64,000 nt of DNA, taken from positions 248,001 to 312,000 of the forward strand of contig JAQFVV010006337.1 of assembly GCA_028023455.1 (NCBI GenBank), in the 5' to 3' direction. The DNA comes from Epiperipatus broadwayi (taxonomy: Eukaryota; Onychophora; Udeonychophora; Euonychophora; Peripatidae). The notes beneath the pieces are model-generated. The model did no database searches and was not told the origin of the DNA. It was given only the letters and a program-made list of their open reading frames with translations. Positions within the stretch are counted from its first letter, which is position 1. Every line of letters begins with the position of its first letter. The translations under genes and the position numbers were made by a program. This document shows positions 29,091 through 42,430 of this stretch, piece by piece.

Positions 29091-30477
29091 GGTACTTGTG
29101 ACTTTTGACCCATGCTGCCACCAGAGGCACTGGTCGGGGTCAACCACAGAAATACTTAGAATAGGGGCCCCAAAAGGAGCATTGCAAATTCCAGCCAAAA
29201 GGTGACACTGTTCACAATGCATAAGCAAAGGAACATTCCACCAGCTGGATGGCAGCAAAGCTGCACACTTGGTGGTCCTGGTCACAGTGAGTAAGCCCAT
29301 TTAGCTTACATCGTCTGCTACCAGCAGATACCAAGAACCTAGGTGGCGCTGATTGCCGTAAACACATCTAGCTTATGTGTCATCTGCTAACAGCGACTAC
29401 CAAGATTCTAGCCCACTATGTGGCACTGTTTCTCCATGGTTACACACGGAAAAACTATGCACTCATAGAGTTTATGTACATACTACTTAAAATAGGAATG
29501 GCATATAAAGTACAGGTGTGATTAATTAAGAAGCTACAAGTATTTAAATATTCTTTCAAACATAATAGTATCACATGCTATTTCACAGTTTTATAAATGG
29601 ATCTATTTTTACATTTATTTTTTTTAAAAAATCAATCTTTTTTTTTTTAATTATTTACTCTATGTCAAAATGTTATATATAAGTCCAGCAGTGACATTTG
29701 CTATCATGGCCGCTTGAATGGCATCATAGATTTACATACGAAAGTACGCTATAATTAGACAGGTTTGATAAAATTATCGCATAGAAATCCTCATAATTAT
29801 TCATAAAATATTTTATTAATCTATAAGTCAATTCTAAATTTAAAAATCGATCTTTTTTTTTAATTATTTACTCTAAAAGTGGTTTTTTTTTAAATTAAAA
29901 AAAAATGTAATTTTTACGACAATCGGTTTTTTTTTTTTTTTTTAAAAAGCTAATTTTCCCCCCCTTCTTTCAAAACTAGTGACATTCCAAAGATAAAATC
30001 TAATATATTTAATTAATAGGGGCTTTACTAATGAATAGCTATGGTCAATTACTGAATTGGATTGATTTAATGAGACAGAAACTGGTATATGATGAATTAT
30101 ATTTATTGACAATTTCATATATACTTAATATAACCCATTACTTAGCATTGGATAATGCACGCAAGCATTTTATTTACTAAACAACATTACTCTAGGCCAA
30201 TTAGCAAAATAAATTTGTGGCTATTATTTAATTATGCTAATTTTATGTTATATAATAAATCACTACATTCCACTTATTAGTTATGCCCTTTCATTATCAG
30301 TTCGAGTGGCTATTATACATGTAATCAAACCAAGTCTGAAGTGAAGTTTAATAATACATCTGATTATGATAAATTTATATATTAAATATGGGCATATAAA
30401 GCCTCTAGTTTTGTCAGCTTGATTAAAAGAGCCAACTCTTCTGTAGCATGAGAAATACATATATGCTACTGACGGGA

Positions 30478-30512
<35 letters not shown>

Positions 30513-32216
30513 AACTTTACTTTATCCCGTTCAATCTCTTAGTTATGTATAATTAATAAACTTTTAAAGGACTTATGAATACTTTAATAAGAAAAATATA
30601 CTTATGATTACACTCCAGGCTAGTTTAATCTTTAGTAACATAATAATTAAAGGTTGAAAGTTTGGATTTATAAGCCACATTTTATATTTACATTAATTAT
30701 TTACTAAATGACAAAATAATAACGAGCACAAATGGTCACCATTATTTATAAATTAGGGGTTCGAAACGGAGTGCTAAATGATGCTATAATTAATACAATA
30801 CGAAGATTTTAAATAATATCTTCAAAAAGTATATATTTTGTAACTAAATGTGCGCCAATTCGAGACAGGCATAATTAATAATAAGTAAAATAAGCAAGAG
30901 AGAAATAAATATAACTGCAGTGATTAAGCTATATAGCAAAACAAGAAGTTAATAAAGGAAATTAACAAAAGTATGCCATTTATAAAATTGAAATATTATT
31001 GATAAGACAATTTACAAAGAGTTTACAATATAGTTAGCTAACGTGATCTTGAAGCAATAATGATTGTTTTGAATTTTAGACAGAGCTCTGCAATTTTAAT
31101 AATTTTAAAACAGATACTCGAGCTGGAATGAAGGTGAGTTCTTTGGCCGCTTATGGCATCTTCTCTTTAGTTGGGAGACAATTTAAGATGGTATTCCTAT
31201 AGCTGGAGTTGGAGTAGTTGAATTTGAATGAAGGTGAGTTTTTTTAATGGCTTATGGCATCTTCTATTTATTATAAGCTTGTTAAGGCAATGTTGGTTGT
31301 TGATCCGGCCTTGGATGGATAAAATTCTGACGTTCCATCATGGCAAAGGCAACAAATTCTTGCCTGACTAGCAGGCCATAGATAAATTAACAAATTTTCA
31401 GCTTCTCATAGTAACAGCTCTTCAAAAGCAAGATGGAGTATCTTTTCTGCTAGCCTATTTATATATTTCTACCAAGTCTTAACACCTTTTTGGAATTTCG
31501 TTTGCCTCAGGACCAATCGACTTTTAATTAAACAAAATCATATAATCTAATTTCTACTACTGATAAAGTCTCCGGGGTATTATTTTTAATTTACTTAAAA
31601 AAATTATTAAAATATATAAATTATATAATTTTGATTCTGATTTCATTAATTAAATTTCTTTTTAGGTGTTATAAAATGTTATGGCTTAGCAGATAGTAAC
31701 GGTATTATGATTTAATGATAACATCTTTTGTTGAAACAAATTCAATCAGTAAACTAGATTTTATTTTTACCCCAGGTGCGGTCACTAATTGATTTCTTGT
31801 TTACACAAAATTCCCATTTTTAATTATAAACCGATGACTTTTATTTTAACTAGATATAAATAACTTTTAACATATTTTCTTTATATTGTTTATTTTAAAA
31901 AAAGCAAATTTGACTGATCTTATAAAAAAATACTTTAGTTTCAGTTATATCTATTAAACTTTAAATCAGAAAACCGTAAATATATTATAAAGAAAACATT
32001 TTACATTATTTTTATTTAATCTTAAATATTATATGTACAAATCATTATGCCATAATTACATGGTTTAAATTATCCATCCACATATAAATATAATACAAAT
32101 ATAAAATTTAAATTATCCATCCACATATGAATATAATACAAATATATATGAATATAATACAAATATAAAATTTAAACTATCCATCCACATACGAATATAA
32201 TAACAAATATAAAATC
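29091..32216 (+). repeat. Left arm of the giant palindrome
   Basis: Contains a mirrored tip array (29110-29425), a word ATCTTTTTTTTTTAATT repeated about 220 bp apart (near 29635 and 29850), a pair of direct repeats GAATGAAGGTGAGTT (near 31130 and 31228), and three central tandem copies of an approximately 43-60 bp unit. Confidence 0.88.
32066..32216. repeat. Central tandem repeats of the palindrome
   Basis: Three imperfect copies of a unit containing TATCCATCCACATA, then GAATATAATA and CAAATATAAAA. The last copy faces its own inverse across the centre of symmetry. Confidence 0.85.
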
Positions 32217-35177
32217 TAAATTTTATATTTGTATTATATTCATATGTGGATGGATAATTTAAACCATGAAATTATGGCATAATGATTTGTACATATAATA
32301 TTTAAGATTAAATAAAAATAATGTAAAATGTTTTCTTTATAATATATTTACGGTTTTCTGATTTAAAGTTTAATAGATATAACTGAAACTAAAGTATTTT
32401 TTTATAAGATCAGTCAAATTTGCTTTTTTTAAAATAAACAATATAAAGAAAATATGTTAAAAGTTATTTATATCTAGTTAAAATAAAAGTCATCGGTTTA
32501 TAATTAAAAATGGGAATTTTGCGTAAACAAGAAATCAATTAGTGACCACACCTGGGGTAAAAATAAAATCTAGTTTACTGATTGAATTTGTTTCAACAAA
32601 AGATGTTATCATTAAATCATAATACCTTACTATCTGCTAAGCCATAACATTTTATAACACCTAAAAAGAAATTTAATTAATGAAATCAGAATCAAAATTA
32701 TATAATTTATATATTTTAATAATTTTTTTAAGTAAATTAAAAATAATACCCCGGAGACTTTATCAGTAGTAGAAATTAGATTATATGATTTTGTTTAATT
32801 AAAAGTCAATTAGTCCTGAGGCAAACAAAATTCCAAAAAGGTGTTAAGACTTGGTAGAAATATATAAATAGGCTAGCAGAAAAGATACTCCATCTTGCTT
32901 TTGAAGAGCTGTTACTACGGGAAGCGGAAAATTTGTTAATTTATCTATGGCCTGCTAGTCAGGCAAGAATTTGTTGCCTTTGCCATGATGGAACATCGGA
33001 ATTTGATCCATCCAAGGCCGGAGCAACAACCAACATTGCCTTAACAAGCTTATAATAAATAGACATTGCCATAAGCCATTAAAAGAACTCACCTTCATTC
33101 AAATTCAACTACCCCAACTAAGAAGAAGATGCCATAAGCTGCCAAAGAAGTCACCTTCATTCCAGCTCGACTATCTGTTTTAAAATTACTAAAATCACAG
33201 AGCTCTGTGTAAAATTCAAAATAATCATTATTGCTTCAAAATCAGGTTAGCTAACTATATTGTAAACTCTTTCTAAATTGTCTTATCAATAATATTTCAA
33301 TTCTATAAATGACATACTTTTGTTAATTTCTTTTATTAACTTCTTGTTTTGCTATATAACTTAATCACTGCAGTTATATTTATTTCTCTCTTGCTTATTT
33401 TAGTTATTATTAATTATGCCTGTCTCGAAATGGCGTGCATTTAGTTATGAAATATATACTTTTTGAAGATATTATTTAAAATCTTTGTATTGTATTAATT
33501 ATAGCATCATTTAGTGCTCTGTTTCGAACCCCTAATTTATAAATAATGGCGACCATTTGTGCTCATTATTATTTTGTCATTTAGTAAATAATTAATGTAA
33601 ATATAAAATGTGGCTTATAAATCCAAACTTTCAATCTTTAATTATTATGTTACTAAAGACTGAACTAGCCTGGAGTGTAATCATAAGTATATTTTTCTTA
33701 TTAAATTATTCGTAAGTCCTTTAAAAGTTTATTAATTATACATAACTAAGAGATTGAACGGGATAAAGTAAAGTTTGTATATATATATATATTCCCGTCA
33801 GTAGCATATATGTATTTCTCATGCTACAGAAGAGTTGGCTCTTTTAATCAAGCTGACAAAACTAGAGGCTTTATATGCCCATATTTAATATATAAATTTA
33901 TCATAATCGGATGTATTATTAAACTTCACTCCAGACTTGGTTTGATTACATGTATAATAGCCACTTGAACTGATGATGAAAGGGCATAACTAATAAGTGG
34001 AATGTAGTGATTTATTAGATAGCATAAAATTAGTGTAATTAAATAATAGCCACAAATTTATTTTGCTAAATGGCCTACAGTAATGTTGTTTAGTAAATAA
34101 AATGTCTGTGTGCATTATCCAATGCTAAGTAATGGGTTATATCAAGTATATATAAAATTGTCAATAAATATAATTCATCATATATCAGTTTCTGTCTCAT
34201 TAAATCAATCCAATTCACTAATTGACCATAGCTATTCATTAGTAAAGCCCCTATTAATTAAATATATTAGATTTTATCTTTGGAATGTAGCTAGTTTTGA
34301 AAGAAGGGGGGGAAATTAGCTTTTTTCTTAAAAAAAAAAAAAAAACGATTGTCGTAAAAATTACATTTTTTTTAATTTAAAAAAAAAAAACACTTTTAGA
34401 GTAAATAATTAAAAAAAAAGATCGATTTTTAAATTTAGAATTGACTTATAGATTAATAAAATATTTCATGAATAATTATGAGGATTTCTACGCGATAATT
34501 TTATCAAACCTGTCTAATTATAGCATACTTTCGTATGTAAATCTATGATGCCATTCAAGCGGCCATGATAGCAAATGTCACCGCTCGACTTATATATAAC
34601 ATTTTGACATAGAGTAAATAATTAAAAAAAAAAGCGATTTTTAAAAATAAATAAATGTAAAAATACATCCATTTATAAAACTGTGAAATAGGATGTGATA
34701 CTATTAAGTTTGAAAGAATATTTAAATAGTTGTAGCTTCTTAATTAATCACACCTGTACATTATACACCATTCATATTTTAAGTAGTATGTACATAAACT
34801 CTATCAGTATATAGTTTTTCCGTGTGTTACCGTGGAGAAACAGTGCCACATAGTGGGCTAGAATCTTGGTAGTCGCTGTTAGCAGATGACACTAAGCTAG
34901 ATGTGTTTATGGCAATGAGTGCCACCTAGGTTCTGGGTATCTTCTGGTAGCAGACGATGTAAGCTAAATGGGCTTATGCACTGCGACCAGCACCACCAAG
35001 TGGGCAGCTTTGCTGCCAGCCAGCTGGTGGAATGTTCCTGTGGTTATGCATTGTGAACAGCACCACCTTTTGGCTGGAATTTGCAATGCTGCATTTGGGG
35101 CCCCTACTCTAAGTATTTCTGTGGTTGACCCCGATCAGCACCTCTGATGGTCACGTGGGTCAAAAGTAACAAGTAAC
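32217..35177 (-). repeat. Right arm of the giant palindrome
   Basis: Reverse complement of the left arm with only one copy of the central unit and a shorter (TA)n near 33780. Short open frames inside (for example 34110-34319) lack any recognisable domain and are not conserved as a frame in the other arm. Confidence 0.88.
34843..35150. repeat. Subterminal 70-78 bp repeat array near the palindrome tip
   Basis: Units begin with GCCAC or GCACC at about 34845, 34920, 34990, 35060 and 35138. Most end in a variant of TTATGCATTGTGAACA. The inverse array occupies about 29110-29425. Arrays near termini are typical of binding regions for transposases of foldback-type elements, which is only an analogy here. 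Confidence 0.7.
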
Positions 35178-38121
<2,944 letters not shown>

Positions 38122-38145
38122 TAAACGCACATTGATTACGTAAGT

Positions 38146-38196
38146 AATATTTATTAAGGCTGTATATTCTTGAGGTTTACAGCCTTAATAAATATT
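38146..38196. repeat. Perfect 19 bp hairpin between TTA/TTG arrays
   Basis: AATATTTATTAAGGCTGTA (38146-38164) is exactly complementary to 38178-38196, leaving a 13-base loop. Possible end structure of a lost retroelement or a small foldback; no coding meaning. Confidence 0.85.
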
Positions 38197-38947
38197 GTTA
38201 TTATTGTTGTTGTTATTATTATTATTTAAATAATGCTAAATTAACAAGGAATTTCTGATTTCACCGCGTATTATTTTCAAAAGTCATATGACTCTAATTT
38301 GTTTCTTTTTAAAAAATTATAACTATCTCAAATGACAATTATCTAAAATTATGTTAAAATATACAGCATACAGTGATGAAGGTAACCATGCATTCACATT
38401 TTAGATTTTACAATCCTATTATAAAACTTGTGAAATAAAATAAAAACTATAGAATATAAAAGAAAACCCAGCTTGAATCATATTGCTGTAAAGATTGTTT
38501 TTACTTATTATGTAATTGAAAACATTGTTTTTACTTTTTACAGCTTCTATATTTAGTTTAATAGTTATATCATCACAAATTCAAAGCTCAATTTACTTTT
38601 ATACCAGAAAAATGTTTTTTGTCATATTTAAGAGGGTTTTTTTTATTAGATAAACATTTAATCTTATATTATATGATGTTTTCAGGGCCTCTATAACGTT
38701 TTTTAAAATGATATCCATTGCATAATGAATGACAAATTCATTTTAGCCTAAATGACAGTACGATAATTCTATTAATTATACATGGGTAAACCAGAATAAT
38801 ATATATATATATGAAAAACAAAAAACAAGTTAAAAACTTGCATACGCTTGTATTTATGACTACAGATGGCGTTATACCAAAAACACCTTCAAGCGTTTGT
38901 TTACATAAACGTCAGAGCTTATTTCACTATCTCTAACTTAATTTCCA

Positions 38948-38991
38948 CCTTCATATCATGATTTCAAGCTATTTGCTATCGTCAGTGAAGG
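38948..38991 (-). ncRNA. Hammerhead ribozyme, array unit 1
   Basis: On the minus strand: stem I CCUUCA with UGAAGG (6 perfect pairs), core CUGACGA, stem II AGC-AAAUA-GCU inside a U-U mismatch, core GAAA, stem III A-UC-AU-GA-U, cleavage after A of UA. All conserved core positions fit the CUGANGA...GAAA...UH rule. The U-U at 10.1/11.1 is non-canonical. Confidence 0.82.
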
Positions 38992-39347
38992 ACAGGATTA
39001 AGAAACTAGATCTAAAACACAAACTCTGAGCGTTTAAGAAACAGTTTCTATGCAGCTTGCGAGCATGAATCTTTTAGACACGTAATGTCTTCAAACTCAG
39101 CATCGCATGCCAGATAGCTACATGGGTCTGATATCAGTTCAGCATCACCACATAGTAGAAGTCTCTGCAATATATATCATTGCAAAAAAAGACCTCAAAG
39201 GTACATTTATGAAAAACAAAAAACACAAGTTAAAAACTTGCATACGCTTGTATTTATGACTACAGATGGCGTTATACCAAAAACACCTTCAAGCATTTGT
39301 TTACATAAACGTCAGAGCGTATTTCACTATCTCTAACTTAATTTCCA

Positions 39348-39391
39348 CCTTCATATCATGATTTCAAGCTATTTGCTATCGTCAGTGAAGG
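39348..39391 (-). ncRNA. Hammerhead ribozyme, array unit 2
   Basis: Identical over the 44 nt to unit 1; exactly 400 bp downstream. Confidence 0.82.
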
Positions 39392-39747
39392 ACAGGATTA
39401 AGAAACTAGATCTAAAACACAAACTCTGAGCATTTAAGAAACAGTTTCTATTCAGCTTGCGAGCGTGAATCTTTTAGACACGTAATGTCTTCAAACTCAG
39501 CATCGCATGCCAGATAGCTACATGGGTCTGATATCAGTTCAGCATCACCACATAGTAGAAGTCTCTGCAATATATATCATTGCAAGAAAAGACCTCAAAG
39601 GTACATTTATGAAAAACAAAAAACACAAGTTAAAAACTTGCATACGCTTGTATTTATGACTACAGATGGCGTTATACCAAAAACACCTTCAAGCGTTTGT
39701 TTACATAAACGTCAGAGCGTATTTCACTATCTCTAACTTAATTTCCA

Positions 39748-39791
39748 CCTTCATATCATGATTTCAAGCTATTTGCTATCGTCAGTGAAGG
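39748..39791 (-). ncRNA. Hammerhead ribozyme, array unit 3
   Basis: Identical over the 44 nt to units 1 and 2; exactly 400 bp from unit 2. Confidence 0.82.
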
Positions 39792-39957
39792 ACAGGATTA
39801 AGAAACTAGATCTAAAACACAAACTCTGAGCGTTTAAGAAACAGTTTCTATTCAGCTTGCGAGCGTGAATCTTTTAGACACGTAATGTCTTCAAACTCAG
39901 CATCGCATGCCAGATAGCTACATGGGTCTGATATCAGTTCAGCATCACCACATAGTA

Positions 39958-40001
39958 GAGGTCTTTTCTTGCAATGATATATCATTGCAAGAAAAGACCT
40001 C
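39958..40001. repeat. Perfect 44 bp palindrome in array unit 3
   Basis: GAGGTCTTTTCTTGCAATGA at 39958-39977 is mirrored exactly at 39982-40001 around TATA. In the other units the corresponding place is only a quasi-palindrome (CTCTGCAATATATATCATTG). Confidence 0.95.
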
Positions 40002-40156
40002 AAAGGTACATTTATGAAAAACAAAAAACACAAGTTAAAAACTTGCATACATGCTGTATTTATGACTACAGATGGCGTTATACCAAAGACACCTTCAAGC
40101 TGATTCTGTTTACATAAACGTCAGAGTGTATTTCACTATCTCTAGCTTAATTTCCA

Positions 40157-40201
40157 CCTTCACTATCATGATTTCAAGCTATTTGCTATCGTCAGTGAAG
40201 G
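40157..40201 (-). ncRNA. Hammerhead ribozyme, array unit 4 (altered cleavage site)
   Basis: Same core, but one extra base sits between the cleavage position and stem I (minus strand GAUAGUGAAGG instead of GAUAUGAAGG), displacing stem I by one. Probably impaired. Confidence 0.7.
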
Positions 40202-40567
40202 ACAGGATTAAGAAACTAGATCTAAAACACAAACTCTGAGCATTTTATGAAACTGTTATATTCAGCTTGAAGCGTGAATCTTGTAGACACGTAACTGTAG
40301 TCATAACTCAGCATCACATGCCAGATATCTAACATGGGTTCTGTTTATCATACATCACCTTTGAGGTCTTTTCTTGCAATGATATATATTGCAGAGACTT
40401 CTACTATGTGGTGATGCTGAACTGATATCAGACCCATGTAGCTATCTGGCATGCGATGCTGAGTTTGAAGACATTACGTGTCTAAAAGATTCACGCTCGC
40501 AAGCTGAATAGAAACTGTTTCTTAAACGCTCAGAGTTTGTGTTTTAGATCTAGTTTCTTAATCCTGT

Positions 40568-40611
40568 CCTTCACTGACGATAGCAAATAGCTTGAAATCA
40601 TGATATGAAGG
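40568..40611 (+). ncRNA. Hammerhead ribozyme, array unit 5
   Basis: Plus-strand copy, identical to the unit 1-3 ribozyme. Predicted scission between 40605 and 40606. Confidence 0.82.
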
Positions 40612-40967
40612 TGGAAATTAAGTTAGAGATAGTGAAATACACTCTGACGTTTATGTAAACAAACGCTTGAAGGTGTTTTTGGTATAACACCATCTGTAGT
40701 CATAAATACAAGCGTATGCAAGTTTTTAACTTGTGTTTTTTGTTTTTCATAAATGTACCTTTGAGGTCTTTTCTTGCAATGATATATATTGCAGAGACTT
40801 CTACTATGTGGTGATGCTGAACTGATATCAGACCCATGTAGCTATCTGGCATGTGATGCTGAGTTTGAAGACATTACGTGTCTAAAAGATTCACGCTCGC
40901 AAGCTGAATAGAAACTGTTTCTTAAACACTCAGAGTTTGTGTTTTAGATCTAGTTTCTTAATCCTGT

Positions 40968-41011
40968 CCTTCACTGACGATAGCAAATAGCTTGAAATCA
41001 TGATATGAAGG
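40968..41011 (+). ncRNA. Hammerhead ribozyme, array unit 6
   Basis: Plus-strand copy identical to unit 5, exactly 400 bp downstream; cleavage at both sites would release a 400 nt monomer. Confidence 0.82.
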
Positions 41012-41260
41012 TGGAAATTAAGTTAGAGATAGTGAAATACGCTCTGATGTTTATGTAAACAAACGCTTGAAGGTGTTTTTGGTATAACGCCATCTGTAGT
41101 CATATATATATATATACTAACAAACTTTGAAGATAATTGAAACTTGCTTGAAATCAATAAGGAGAAAACTGATACACTATCAAAAAGTGTAAAAAAAAGA
41201 TAGATGATACAAAAACTATCTATTTGCCTATAAACTTTCTTTGAAGAAAAAAAGAATAAC

Positions 41261-41510
41261 TTAATATAGTATTTCTGTAACAGAATTTTCACTAAACCAC
41301 TCTCATGCAAGGTAGGTACTGGTTCTATCCACTTTTAACACCTTGTGTAGGGATATAATTATAATCATATGACCAAAGACATATGAAAAAGATGTATCAG
41401 CATTTACTAGTTGGACCAGACCACAATCTCTTACACATATCTTTATTATTGTTTAGTATGTATAGACAGATAATTACTACACTATAACAGATAAGTATCT
41501 AATATGCTGT
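41261..41510. repeat. MITE-like repeat M, copy 1 (diverged)
   Basis: CACTAAACCACTCTCATGCA, CACCTTGTGTAGGG and CATATGAAAAAGAT match copy 2 (42431-42625) in order. TGGACCAGACCACAATCTCT matches family C. The right inverted repeat is poorly preserved. Confidence 0.5.
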
Positions 41511-41743
41511 CCTCACAAGTTTGACACAAATCATTTCTTGAAAGTATATTAATAATTTTTATTAGTCATTCATTACACTAGATATTATCTATCACATGAT
41601 CACTATTTTTATGCAGTGCATTACTGTTATTAAAACAGGCAAAACTCTCCATACAGTAGTGCCACTCAGTGTCAACTAGAGTAAACAATGGTTACAAGAA
41701 GGCTTGTGCATAAAATCCCTATCTAGTGCCTATTTGTTCAATA

Positions 41744-41785
41744 TTCCCAGACTAGTTTCTGGCTTGTTGCCTTTGTCAGTGAGAA
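41744..41785 (-). ncRNA. Hammerhead-like motif, A2 unit 1, core mutated
   Basis: Minus strand: stem I UUCUCA with UGGGAA, core CUGACAA (G8 changed to A), GAAA intact, stem III ACUAGU, GUC site. The G8 change should abolish cleavage. Confidence 0.6.
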
Positions 41786-41850
41786 GCTTAGGATCTGAGA
41801 GCACTGCACCTAGATCTTAGGATCTAATGCAACACTCCAGCAGCCAAAGC

Positions 41851-41892
41851 TCCTCACTGACAAAGGCCACAAGCCAGAAACTATTCTGGGGA
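41851..41892 (+). ncRNA. Hammerhead-like motif, A2 unit 2, core mutated
   Basis: UCCUCA stem I, CUGACAA core (same G8 change), GGC-CACAA-GCC stem II, GAAAC, then UAUUC in place of UAGUC. Predicted inactive. Confidence 0.6.
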
Positions 41893-42267
41893 TATTGGAT
41901 GGGTAGGCATTAGATAAAGATTTTATGCACAAGCCTTCTGGCATCCATTCGTTACTCTGATTGGCACTGAGTGGTATTACTCTATAGAGAGTTTTGCCTG
42001 TTTTAATAACAGTGTGCTAGCATAAGTAATAGTGATCATGTGATGTCTAGTGGTTTAACACCAATCCTGCCTAATAGAATAGTAGTGGCTAAAGAGCCAG
42101 GGACACCAGACCCATATGATTATATAAGGTATTGATCTTAGATTGAAAATACTATTGTGCTTTCAATTTTATTCTCATAGTTTTGTAGTTAAATAGAGAT
42201 AAAAGGTGGCTGCTGAAGGGTTGCATTAGATCCTAAGATCTAGATGCAGTGCTCTTTGATCCAAAGC

Positions 42268-42309
42268 TTCTCACTGATGAAGGCCACATGACAGAAACTA
42301 GTCTGGGGA
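42268..42309 (+). ncRNA. Hammerhead ribozyme-like motif, A2 unit 3, core intact
   Basis: UUCUCA stem I with UGGGGA (two wobbles), CUGAUGA, stem II GGC-CACAU-GAC with one mismatch, GAAA, ACUAGU stem III and GUC cleavage triplet. Confidence 0.65.
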
Positions 42310-42430
42310 TATTAGATGAATAGGCACTAGATACGGATTTTATGCACACACCTCCCGACATCCATTGATTACTCTGTTTGGCACTGATTGGCACTAATGT
42401 ATGGAGAGTTTTGCCTGTTTTAGATATCCA

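Larger units (their letters stand above)
29091..35177. repeat. Giant palindrome, about 6.1 kb, almost no spacer
   Basis: The left arm (29091-32216) is the reverse complement of the right arm (32217-35177) along its whole length. Landmarks checked by eye: tips (GACTTTTGACCC and GGGTCAAAAGTAAC), GGGGCCCC with GGGGCCCC, the block ending GGCAAAGGCAACAAATTC, TAATGATAACATC, and the centre, where ATATAAAATCT meets AAATTTTATAT. Compared stretches differ at only a few percent of positions. The arms differ in length by about 165 bp, mainly extra tandem units near the centre of the left arm and about 40 bp near 31180. No long open frame or transposase motif was seen. It may be a foldback transposon or an inverted duplication. 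Flanks show only A-runs, so a target duplication cannot be proved. Confidence 0.92.
38811..41105. mobile_element. Retrozyme-like array (family B): 400 bp units, four inverted relative to two
   Basis: Tandem non-coding units with a 400 bp period; ribozyme to ribozyme distance is exactly 400 at 38948/39348/39748 and at 40568/40968. Units 1-4 (38811-39208, 39209-39608, 39609-40013, 40014-about 40345) carry the ribozyme on the minus strand. Units 5-6 (about 40351-40750 and 40751-41105, the last truncated) carry it on the plus strand. Units 1-3, 5 and 6 differ at only a handful of sites; unit 4 is clearly more diverged. Both outer edges lie in (AT)n tracts, compatible with a target duplication. 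Known metazoan retrozymes are non-coding tandem elements with type I hammerheads that yield circular RNAs and are thought to use Penelope-like machinery. Assignment rests on this pattern and is untested. Confidence 0.82.
41587..42423. mobile_element. Retrozyme-like repeat family A, locus A2 (inverted plus tandem)
   Basis: A minus-orientation unit (41587-about 41840) meets plus-orientation sequence (about 41845-42423) holding two ribozyme positions 417 bp apart. The word GAGTTTTGCCTGTTTTA ends both plus units (41995-42011 and 42407-42423), and its inverse begins near 41631. The right outer edge is the same sequence as at A1, and the left outer edge (ATCACATGA) also coincides with A1 and A3. 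TAGATAT at both sides may be a target duplication of at least 7 bp. It sits between outer inverted repeats 41535-41594 and 42622-42686. Confidence 0.7.

Noticed and set aside
29079-29300. 73-codon frame at the palindrome tip
   Set aside because: Lies in the subterminal repeat array; no domain and not preserved in the mirror arm.
29091-35177. Polinton/Maverick or other giant DNA transposon
   Set aside because: No capsid, polymerase, integrase or transposase motif was seen in either arm; the structure is all inverted repeat.
38811-41105. CRISPR array or classical satellite only
   Set aside because: Units are 400 bp without spacers, in eukaryotic DNA, and carry a hammerhead fold; plain satellite does not explain the ribozyme and the inverted edges.
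39848-41310. Minus-strand frames of 66 and 95 codons within the array (39848-40048 and 41023-41310)
   Set aside because: The frame is not kept open in the near-identical neighbouring units and shows no domain.
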